A stretch of 64,000 bases of DNA from Brevibacterium sp. W7.2. GTDB taxonomy: Bacteria; Actinomycetota; Actinomycetes; Actinomycetales; Brevibacteriaceae. Below are positions 24,368-31,478 of the stretch, piece by piece. Below the pieces are notes generated by a model. That model saw only the letters and a list, made by a program, of their open reading frames with translations, did no database searches and was not told the origin of the DNA. Location: NCBI RefSeq assembly GCF_018137945.1, contig NZ_CP073089.1, positions 868,001 through 932,000 of the forward strand. The letters are read 5' to 3'. Position numbers and translations under genes: made by a program. Each line of letters starts with the position of its first letter. Positions within the stretch are counted from its first letter, which is position 1.

Positions 24368-25618
24368 ATGACGAATCTGCCGAGGAGACTGAGCAGCGGC
24401 ATCGCCGGCGGAACCAGGCTGGCCCGATCCGCTTTCCGGGTCGGTTCCCGGATCGTGCAGGGCCGCTGGGCCGAATCGCGCCTGCCGCGCGATTTCGCCC
24501 CGCAGGACACCGATCGGTTCGTCGTGTGCGCGTACTTCGCTTCGGACATGACATCGGCCTATCAGCTCGAGCAGTGGCTGTGGTCCTTCGAGCAGTGCGC
24601 TGCGCGCCTGCGGGAGGCAGGCCACGGCACGGAGCCCTTGGCGATCTTTGTCCGCGACGCGCAGGTGGCTGTGCACATCGCCGGCCTGACGAGCCTGCCC
24701 GTCCGCTTCTCCCGGCTGACCAAAGGGCTCGACCGGTTCATGACCGACCCGGAGCTTCGCGTGGTCTTCTACGTCAACCAGGCGACGGGCAACTTCCAAG
24801 CCCTCCGCTTCCCCCGTCCGGCCCATGTTCATCTCAGCCACGGGGAGAGCGAGAAGGTCTCGATGATCTCCAATCAGCTCAAGGCCTATGACTACGTCTT
24901 CACCGCCGGCCCCGCTGCGCGCGAACGGATCCGCCGCGCCCTCATCGGGATGCCCGAGGACCGGATGATCGACGTCGGGCGCCCCCCGCTCGATCGGCCC
25001 CGGACGACCCCGGCCGCCTGGACGGACTTCGCCGACACGGCTCCCGCCGGCCCCACCGTGTTCTGGGCGCCGACCTGGGAGGGCGACTCCGCGGCCATGG
25101 CCTACGGCACGCTCCCGGACACCGGTGTCATCGTGGCCGAGTCCCTGCTCGCCGCCGGATACCGGGTGATCTTCCGGCCGCATCCGCGCACCGGAGTGCT
25201 CGAGTCCGAGTTCGCCCGTGCCCTCGCCGAGGTGGAGAGCCGCCTCACCGCGCATCCGCGGGGCTTCGTCGACCGCACGCGAACGGTGGGCTGGCAGTTC
25301 GACGTCGCCGATGCCGCGCTCGCTGAGATGTCGTCCGTCGCCTTCGACTGGCTGTCGACGCGCAAGCCGCTCGTCATGGTCGAACCCGGGGGCCGAGGCG
25401 CCGAGGTCCTCGACGGCGGCCTGTTCGATCGGACGCCGACGCTCTCACGCGACGATCCCGCGGCCGTCGCTGAGACTCTCGCTCACGCGCAGGCCGATCC
25501 GGCCCTGAGCGCCCACTACCTCGGAGCCACCGAGGCGGGCCAGCAGCTCGCCCGCCTCCTCGCGGCCACAGAACAGGTCATCGCCGCACGCACGGAGGAG
25601 CTGAGCACACGCGCGTGA
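24368..25618 (+). CDS. CDP-glycerol glycerophosphotransferase family protein
   Basis: 416 residues. From about residue 130 the sequence follows the Glyphos_transf/TagB-TagF fold: V-H-L-S-H-G-E-S-E-K-V-S-M, V-G-R-P-P-L-D, W-A-P-T-W-E-G, the catalytic-type F-R-P-H-P-R, and V-A-F-D-W-L-S-T-R-K-P-L-V-M-V. Such enzymes move glycerol-phosphate (or another polyol phosphate) from a CDP carrier to a teichoic-acid chain at the cytoplasmic membrane. It opens the wall-polymer cluster and is divergent from corA. It is shorter than TagF polymerases, so a primase-like (TagB) or modifying role is as likely as polymerisation. Confidence 0.82.
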   Translation: MTNLPRRLSSGIAGGTRLARSAFRVGSRIVQGRWAESRLPRDFAPQDTDRFVVCAYFASDMTSAYQLEQWLWSFEQCAARLREAGHGTEPLAIFVRDAQVAVHIAGLTSLPVRFSRLTKGLDRFMTDPELRVVFYVNQATGNFQALRFPRPAHVHLSHGESEKVSMISNQLKAYDYVFTAGPAARERIRRALIGMPEDRMIDVGRPPLDRPRTTPAAWTDFADTAPAGPTVFWAPTWEGDSAAMAYGTLPDTGVIVAESLLAAGYRVIFRPHPRTGVLESEFARALAEVESRLTAHPRGFVDRTRTVGWQFDVADAALAEMSSVAFDWLSTRKPLVMVEPGGRGAEVLDGGLFDRTPTLSRDDPAAVAETLAHAQADPALSAHYLGATEAGQQLARLLAATEQVIAARTEELSTRA

Positions 25619-25654
25619 CCGCCGTCTCTCGATTCCCCGCCCAGGTAACGGGCT

Positions 25655-25673
25655 GGTAAACTTGACGTGAAAT
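25655..25673 (+). promoter_or_regulatory. promoter element before tagD
   Basis: GGTAAACTTGACGTGAA (25655-25671) holds a good -10 hexamer TAAACT. All but one base recur at 29622-29638 before the CDP-alcohol phosphotransferase gene. Transcription would begin near 25669, giving a leader of about 70 bases before tagD. Confidence 0.55.
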
Positions 25674-25739
25674 TCTACGATATTGCGGGACGTGTCTGCC
25701 TTCGACGGCGCGTCCTTTGACAGTTGGGAAACACCGCGC

Positions 25740-26129
25740 ATGCGTCGAGTCATCACCTATGGCACGTTCGACCTGCTGCACTACGGCCACATCCGGCTCC
25801 TGCAGCGGGCCAAGGAACAGGGCGACTACCTCGTCGTCGCGCTCTCGAGCGACGAATTCAACGCAGGCAAGGGCAAGAAGTCGTACTTCACCTACGAGGA
25901 CCGCAAGCGCATGCTCGAAGCCATCCGCTACGTCGACCTCGTCATCCCCGAGGACAACTGGGAGCAGAAGGCCACCGACGTCGACAAGTACCACATCGAC
26001 ACCTTCGTCATGGGTGACGACTGGGAAGGCGAATTCGACTTCCTCAAGGACAAGGTCGACGTCGTCTACCTCTCGCGGACCCCGGAGATCTCCACGACCA
26101 GGATCAAATCCGAGCTCAGCAACTCCTGA
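25740..26129 (+). CDS. tagD: glycerol-3-phosphate cytidylyltransferase
   Basis: 129 residues, the normal TagD length, from ATG 25740; an upstream in-frame TTG adds 19 residues that no TagD has. Nucleotidyltransferase fold: R-V-I-T-Y-G-T-F-D-L-L-H-Y-G-H (HxGH) at residues 2-17, and the C-terminal I-S-T-T-R-I-K-S-E-L motif (RTxGISTT-like). It makes CDP-glycerol from CTP and glycerol-3-phosphate, the precursor used by the glycerophosphotransferases of this cluster. The ribosome binding site is weak. Brevibacteria are known for mannitol-phosphate teichoic acids, so a different polyol phosphate cannot be ruled out. Confidence 0.93.
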   Translation: MRRVITYGTFDLLHYGHIRLLQRAKEQGDYLVVALSSDEFNAGKGKKSYFTYEDRKRMLEAIRYVDLVIPEDNWEQKATDVDKYHIDTFVMGDDWEGEFDFLKDKVDVVYLSRTPEISTTRIKSELSNS

Positions 26130-26174
26130 TCCTCAGTCCTCATCTCATCCCCAGCCATGAGGAGAACCCCCTAA

Positions 26175-27635
26175 GTGAATGAGAAGACGGCCGGAGCAGA
26201 CCCGGTGCGCCTTTCGATCGTCATCCCCGTCTTCAACAACCCCTCCCACGTCCGCACCGCCGTCGACATCGCTGCAGCTCAGACCTGCGACGACGGACTG
26301 ACGGAGGTCATCGTCGTCGACGACGGGTCGACCGACGACACACCGCAGGTCCTCGCCGAGGCGGCCGCCCGGCATCCGAATGTGCGGGTCATCCGCCAGG
26401 AGAACTCCGGCTGGGCGGGTGGTCCCCGCAACACCGGCCTGGACGCGGCCCGCGGAGACTACGTGTTCTTCCACGACGCCGACGACCGCCTCGACGGCGA
26501 CTGCCTGGGAGCGGCCGTCGCCTACGCCGATGCGCAGGGCAGCGACGTCGTGCTCGTGACGATCGAGGGACGGGGAGGACGCCACACCCACGCCGACGTC
26601 TTCGCCGAGACGCAGGACGAGGGCGACATCCGACGCCTCGTGCGGTCGAACTACTCCTTCAAGCTCTTCCGCCGGTCCTTCCTCGCCGACCACGATCTGC
26701 GCTTCCCCGCGCACAAGATCAGGCTCGAAGACGCCCAATTCTGCTTCCGCGCCTACGCCGCGGCGTCGAAGGTCTCGATCCTCGCCGACCGCACCTACTA
26801 CTTCGTCTACGACCACGGCGGGGGACACATCAGCCAGACCGGCACCGCTCCGGAGCTGCACGCGCAGGGCATTCGCGAAAGCCTCCTCCCGCTGACCTCG
26901 GGACCCTGGGAGCCCGAACTGCGCCGCGAGGCCATGGCCGACTGGTTCCGACGGGTCACCCTCAACCGCTTCAACGACAGCTTCGACGGTCGGCGCGTGG
27001 AGTTCCGCCTGTCGTGGATCGCCGAGTCGAAGAAGCTCGTCGACGAGTTCTTCCTGCCCTCCAGGCTCTTCGATTTCTACAGCCCCCTCAACCGGGCGCG
27101 GGTGTGGAGCCTCTCCACGGGGATCCCCGCCCTCGTCGAAGCCGTGAGCCGGCGCGGGAATCGCAGCCGCCTCGTCGTCGCCGAGGTCGACCGGGCTGAG
27201 CTCACCGGAGCCCGCCTCGCACTCGCAGGCCGCGCTGCCGCTCTCCTCGCCGCCCCCGACATCACGGCGCTGACGTTCGTCCTCCGCCGCGGCGATGACG
27301 ACATCGCCGAGTTCGCGGCGGACCTTCTGCCCGTCGCCGCCGACTCACCCGACGCCGCTGCCAACGCCGCGAGGCGGTTCCGCGTCGAGATCCCGCTCAA
27401 GGCGCTGCTCGCCCACGGCACGGTCAAGGTCTACGCCCGCGCCGCCACCGGCACCGCAGAGACGAAGGCGGTCCGCGTCGGACTCGCCGACACCGGTGTG
27501 CTCTCCGCCCGCCGCTGGGGGCTGCGCGTCGAGGTCACGCCCACCAGCCTCGGCGGGGCGAACCTCCACGTTTCGAGCGGGGCACGCGCCTTCGCGAAGC
27601 GGCTGACCAGGCTCGGCCGAAGATCGATGGGATAG
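26175..27635 (+). CDS. GT2 glycosyltransferase, TarS-like
   Basis: 486 residues with a GTG start behind GAGGAGAACCCCCTA. GT-A fold domain at residues 12-120: L-S-I-V-I-P-V-F-N-N, V-V-D-D-G-S-T-D-D-T, G-P-R-N-T-G-L-D-A-A-R-G-D-Y, and the metal-binding D-A-D-D. The G-G-P-R-N-T-G-L run and the length resemble TarS/TarP enzymes, which add sugars to teichoic-acid polyol phosphate. After the catalytic part a second region (from about 330) contains a beta-rich domain that may bind the polymer or mediate trimerisation. The sugar donor is unknown. It follows tagD by 45 bases and is probably in the same transcript. Confidence 0.82.
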   Translation: MNEKTAGADPVRLSIVIPVFNNPSHVRTAVDIAAAQTCDDGLTEVIVVDDGSTDDTPQVLAEAAARHPNVRVIRQENSGWAGGPRNTGLDAARGDYVFFHDADDRLDGDCLGAAVAYADAQGSDVVLVTIEGRGGRHTHADVFAETQDEGDIRRLVRSNYSFKLFRRSFLADHDLRFPAHKIRLEDAQFCFRAYAAASKVSILADRTYYFVYDHGGGHISQTGTAPELHAQGIRESLLPLTSGPWEPELRREAMADWFRRVTLNRFNDSFDGRRVEFRLSWIAESKKLVDEFFLPSRLFDFYSPLNRARVWSLSTGIPALVEAVSRRGNRSRLVVAEVDRAELTGARLALAGRAAALLAAPDITALTFVLRRGDDDIAEFAADLLPVAADSPDAAANAARRFRVEIPLKALLAHGTVKVYARAATGTAETKAVRVGLADTGVLSARRWGLRVEVTPTSLGGANLHVSSGARAFAKRLTRLGRRSMG

Positions 27636-27699
27636 CATTCCGCAGACACGTCCCAGCCGGCGCTTCGCACCCCAGCCCCACCACCAAGGAACGCCATCT

Positions 27700-29520
27700 A
27701 TGCCACTCAACCGCCTGCTCCGGCGAATCCGCCGCGCCACCGCCTCCAACTCGGCCCCACCGACCCGCATCTTCGACCTCACCTGGTCGATCCCCCAGGA
27801 GTTCGGCGGTCTCACCAAGGTCATGCTGCGCCGGTCACGGAACTTCGTCACCCTCCTCGGGATCGACGTCGATGTCCTCACCCTCGACTACCGCCTCGAC
27901 GTCGCCGAGGCCAGGCAGCGACTGCGGGAGACGGGCGAACTCATCGACGGCATGCGTCTGCGCAACGCCTGGGACGAGGTCGCCGGGTACGATCGGCGTG
28001 CCCTGCGCCGGTTCGGCGGCCGCCCCGCCGAGGCCGGGGTTCCCCCACAGCACGCACCGGGGCCGACGAACGCCACCGACCGCTACATCGAGTACTTCGC
28101 CGCCGACGGCACGATCGAACGGGTCGATCATCTGCGCCCAGACGGCACGACGTTCCTCATCGACGACCGCACCGGGAGTGCGCGGCGGCTCGTGCTCCTC
28201 GACCACGACGGTGCCTGCGTGTCCGAGTTCGCCCGCGCCAGAGACTTCTACTTCGCATGGCTCGACGCCGCGACCGGCGGCGAGCCGTCGATCCTCATCA
28301 ACGAATCGAAGTTCATCGCGACGTTCCTCCACCGCTACAAGCGCGACCACCTGCGCATCGGCCAGGTCCTCCACAATTCCCACCTCCACCCGGGAACCGC
28401 GTCGGTCAACGGTCCCTTCACCCGCTCCCGGATCGAGATCCTCAGGCACTGGTTCGACTACGACTTCCTCGTCTTCCTCACCGAGAAGCAGCGGGCGGAC
28501 TTCGCCGCCGCCTTCGGCAGCGCGCCGACGCTCGTCGTCATCCCCAACTCGACCGCCGTCGACGAGGTCGGACACCCGTCACCGGAGAGCGATCCCCGGC
28601 CGCCGGGACGCGGTGTCGTGCTCGCCCGACTGACGGGTCAGAAGCGCATCGGCGAGGCGCTGGCCGCCGTCGCGCGGGTCGGACCCGAGATGTCCCTCGA
28701 GATCATCGGCGACGGGGAGAAGCGAGCCGAGCTCGAAGCGATCGTCGCCGACAGCGATGTCCTCAGCTCCCGCGTCGCCTTCTCCGGCCACGTCGACGGG
28801 GCCGCCGAGAGGCTGCGCGACCACTCCTTCATCCTCCTCACGAGTTCCTTCGAGGGCATGGGCGTCGTGCTCATCGAAGCCATGGCCAGAGGCTGCATCC
28901 CGCTCGCCTACGACATCAGATACGGTCCCTCCGACATCATCGACTCCGGGGAGAACGGGTACCTCGTCGCCGACAGCAACGCCATGGCCGACGCGATCAC
29001 CGGCCTCCTCGACGCCGACGCCGCCACGATCGCCGCCCTGCGGCGCGCCGCCGTGGCGAAGGCCGCAACATTCAGCGACGACAGCGCCACCGCACGCTGG
29101 GCGGAGCTCTTCTCGCGGCTGCGGACAACCGCGAAGAACCGGCCGAAGACGACCGCCCCCGCACTCACCGCGGCACCCGAGACGACCGCCGACGGCGGGG
29201 TGCGGATCACCGTCGGAGGCACCGCCCCCGGTGAGGACTTCGCGGTCGTCTTGGGCACGCGCGACGGGAGCTATGCGTTCGCCTCGGCGGTCGATGCGCA
29301 CGGCAGGGCCGTCTTCAGCGGAGAGGAACTGTCGATCGTGCCGGCAGGGGCGACGCTCGACGCGTGGTGGCAGTGGACGGGCACGGACGGAATCCACCAC
29401 CCGAGGATCGCCTTCGGCTCGGATGCCGCCGCGGTCGCGACCGAGGACGCACAGGGCGCGGACGGGCGGATCTCCGCGTATCGCACGGTCAAGGACAACC
29501 TCAGCTTCACGGTGGGCTGA
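27700..29520 (+). CDS. GT4 glycosyltransferase, TagE-like
   Basis: 606 residues. The GT-B fold is indicated by L-A-R-L-T-G-Q-K-R-I-G-E-A-L and, near residue 385, S-S-F-E-G-M-G-V-V-L-I-E-A-M-A-R-G-C followed by A-Y-D-I-R-Y-G-P-S-D-I-I, a segment shared with TagE poly(glycerol-phosphate) alpha-glucosyltransferase. A C-terminal domain of about 120 residues (from 485) resembles a small beta-sandwich and could hold the polymer. The enzyme would decorate teichoic acid with hexose. Its AAGGAACGCCATCT ribosome binding site follows a 64-base gap. Confidence 0.85.
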   Translation: MPLNRLLRRIRRATASNSAPPTRIFDLTWSIPQEFGGLTKVMLRRSRNFVTLLGIDVDVLTLDYRLDVAEARQRLRETGELIDGMRLRNAWDEVAGYDRRALRRFGGRPAEAGVPPQHAPGPTNATDRYIEYFAADGTIERVDHLRPDGTTFLIDDRTGSARRLVLLDHDGACVSEFARARDFYFAWLDAATGGEPSILINESKFIATFLHRYKRDHLRIGQVLHNSHLHPGTASVNGPFTRSRIEILRHWFDYDFLVFLTEKQRADFAAAFGSAPTLVVIPNSTAVDEVGHPSPESDPRPPGRGVVLARLTGQKRIGEALAAVARVGPEMSLEIIGDGEKRAELEAIVADSDVLSSRVAFSGHVDGAAERLRDHSFILLTSSFEGMGVVLIEAMARGCIPLAYDIRYGPSDIIDSGENGYLVADSNAMADAITGLLDADAATIAALRRAAVAKAATFSDDSATARWAELFSRLRTTAKNRPKTTAPALTAAPETTADGGVRITVGGTAPGEDFAVVLGTRDGSYAFASAVDAHGRAVFSGEELSIVPAGATLDAWWQWTGTDGIHHPRIAFGSDAAAVATEDAQGADGRISAYRTVKDNLSFTVG

Positions 29521-29621
29521 ACGGCAACCGCCCACCGCTGCGGCGGGGTCGGTCAGGATGCCCTGCGGGAAACACGCGGTCGTGTCGGCGGTCACGGAAG
29601 TGGCCAGGGGTTTGGACAGTC

Positions 29622-29640
29622 GGTAAACTTGGCGTGAATT
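29622..29640 (+). promoter_or_regulatory. promoter element before the CDP-alcohol phosphotransferase gene
   Basis: GGTAAACTTGGCGTGAA (29622-29638) matches the element before tagD in 16 of 17 positions. The -10 hexamer TAAACT (29624-29629) would give a transcript starting near 29636, 16 bases before the ATG. Confidence 0.55.
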
Positions 29641-29651
29641 GTCGGGGTCAG

Positions 29652-30506
29652 ATGCAGTCAAAAGGCAGGTCGGGAGTGAGCGCGGAGAAGCAGTCACGAT
29701 ACCCGACCCTGGCCGAACTGCGCGCCAAGGCCCAGCCGATCGAAGTCCGCACGCGGAAGAACGCCGAGCACTGGACGGCTCAGCTCTACCTGCGGCACTT
29801 CTCCATCTACTTCACGATGCTGCTCGTGCGCACCCGGATCAGCGCCAACGGCGTGACCGGGATGATGATCGTCGCCGGGTGGTGCATCGCCGCGTCGCTG
29901 CTCATTCCCGGAATCTGGGGCGCCGTCCTCGCCGTCTTCTTCTCGCAGGTGCAGATGTACATCGACTGCTGCGACGGAGAGGTCGCGCGGTGGCGCGGCA
30001 CGAGCGGCGCCAAGGGCGTCTTCCTCGACAAGGTCGGCCACTACACGACCGAGGGCCTTGTCGCCTTCGCACTCGGAGCGCGCGCGGTCGGCGAATGGTC
30101 GAACCTCACCACCGATCCCGGCGGCACGTACCCGTACCTGCTCGCCGGCTCCATGCTCGCCTCCCTCGTCCTGCTCAACAAGGCGCTCAACGACATGGTG
30201 CACGTGTCCCGCGCCTTCAACGGCCTCGACAAGCTCGCCGACTCGCAGGCCGCCACCGCGCTCAACCCCGGCTTCACCGCGAAGCTCAAGCGCGCGGCCC
30301 GCTTCGTCCCGTTCCACCGCATCTACCATTCGGTCGAACTCTCGCTGCTCGCCCTGCTCTCGAGCATCGTCACCGCCGTCGTCGTGCCGCTCGGCGCCGC
30401 CCCGCTCGTCGGTGAGCGCTGGCTCGTGCTCATCCTCGTGCCGCTCTGCCTGCTCTCGGTCATCGGCCACTTCATGTCGATCATGGCGTCGAAGAGGCTG
30501 TCATGA
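29652..30506 (+). CDS. CDP-alcohol phosphatidyltransferase family membrane enzyme, variant active site
   Basis: 284 residues from ATG 29652 (a GTG at 29676 is an alternative). About six membrane helices. The CDP-alcohol motif starts at residue 105: D105-C-C-D108-G109-E-V-A112-R113, then G122-x3-D126-x3-H130. The final, normally invariant Asp that acts as base is His130. Family enzymes move a phospho-alcohol from a CDP-linked donor to an acceptor alcohol in the membrane. In this setting it may build a glycolipid or polyol-phosphate linkage for the wall polymer. It overlaps the next gene by 4 bases (ATGA). Confidence 0.82.
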   Translation: MQSKGRSGVSAEKQSRYPTLAELRAKAQPIEVRTRKNAEHWTAQLYLRHFSIYFTMLLVRTRISANGVTGMMIVAGWCIAASLLIPGIWGAVLAVFFSQVQMYIDCCDGEVARWRGTSGAKGVFLDKVGHYTTEGLVAFALGARAVGEWSNLTTDPGGTYPYLLAGSMLASLVLLNKALNDMVHVSRAFNGLDKLADSQAATALNPGFTAKLKRAARFVPFHRIYHSVELSLLALLSSIVTAVVVPLGAAPLVGERWLVLILVPLCLLSVIGHFMSIMASKRLS

Positions 30507-31426
30507 CGAACACCTCACGGGTCCTCGCCCAGCGCTTCGAGGCGAACCGGAAGTACACCTTCGGCGTCGTCGTGCTCACCCAGGGCAAGCGACTGGAGGA
30601 GCTCAACCGCGGCTTCGACTCGCTCCTCGCGCAGAAGGGCGTTGACCTCGACATCGTGTGCGTCGGCAACGGCTGGGAACCGCAGGGCATCCCGCCGGCC
30701 GTCAAGCGTCTCGCCCTGCCGGAGAACCTCGGCATCCCCGCCGGGCGCAATGCCGGGGTGCCGCACGTCAAGGGGGAGTTCCTCTTCTTCCTCGACGACG
30801 ATGCCTGGCTGCCCGATGACACCACGCTCATGCGCATGGCCCAGCTGATGCGCACGAAGCCGAAGATCGGGCTCGTCCAGCCCCGCGTCGAGGAGCCGGG
30901 CGGACCGGCGTCGCCGAAGCGCTGGATTCCGCGCCTGAAGAAGGGCGAGGCCGACCATTCCTCGAACGTCTTCTCCGTGTGGGAGGGTGCCGTGTGCATG
31001 CAGCGCAAGGCCTTCGACGAATGCGGCGGCTGGCCGGCCCCGTTCTGGTACGCCCATGAGGGCATCGAACTCGCCTGGCGGGTCTGGGACGCCGGGTACT
31101 CCGTGTGGTACATGGGCGACCTCGCCGTCGCCCACCCCGTCATCGACCCGAGCCGCCATGACGAGTACTTCTACATGAACGCCCGCAACCGCGTGTGGCT
31201 GGCCCGGCGGAACCTGCCGTGGCCCTTCAATTGGATGTACGTTGGATCGTGGACGCTCATGCAGTGCCTGAAATGGGCGAACAAGCCCGACCAGCTGCGC
31301 CCGTGGTTCGAGGGGTGGCGCGACGGGTGGAAGCTCGACCCGTGGAGCGACGACGAGCAGCACCGGAAGCTGTCCGGGCGCGGTGTCCTGCGCATGGCGC
31401 GCCACGGCCGGCCCCCGGTCGTCTGA
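30503..31426 (+). CDS. GT2 glycosyltransferase, rhamnosyltransferase-like
   Basis: 307 residues. GT-A domain: F-G-V-V-V-L-T-Q-G near residue 20, E-N-L-G-I-P-A-G-R-N-A-G-V near 78, the metal-binding F-L-D-D-D-A-W-L near 98, and W-E-G-A-V-C-M-Q-R-K-A-F-D-E-C-G-G near 160. This is typical of rhamnosyl- or galactofuranosyl-type transferases for cell-wall polymers. It is translationally coupled to the CDP-alcohol phosphotransferase by an ATGA overlap, so both probably act on the same lipid-linked intermediate. Confidence 0.83.
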   Translation: MTNTSRVLAQRFEANRKYTFGVVVLTQGKRLEELNRGFDSLLAQKGVDLDIVCVGNGWEPQGIPPAVKRLALPENLGIPAGRNAGVPHVKGEFLFFLDDDAWLPDDTTLMRMAQLMRTKPKIGLVQPRVEEPGGPASPKRWIPRLKKGEADHSSNVFSVWEGAVCMQRKAFDECGGWPAPFWYAHEGIELAWRVWDAGYSVWYMGDLAVAHPVIDPSRHDEYFYMNARNRVWLARRNLPWPFNWMYVGSWTLMQCLKWANKPDQLRPWFEGWRDGWKLDPWSDDEQHRKLSGRGVLRMARHGRPPVV

Positions 31427-31478
31427 GCCGCCCCAGGGCAGCGCCCGACCGATAGAGAAGACAACGACGGAGAACACT

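Noticed and set aside
24260-25255. Upstream extension of the corA frame by 332 residues.
   Set aside because: It is antisense to the glycerophosphotransferase gene; the AAGGAG-preceded ATG at 24259 gives a normal CorA.
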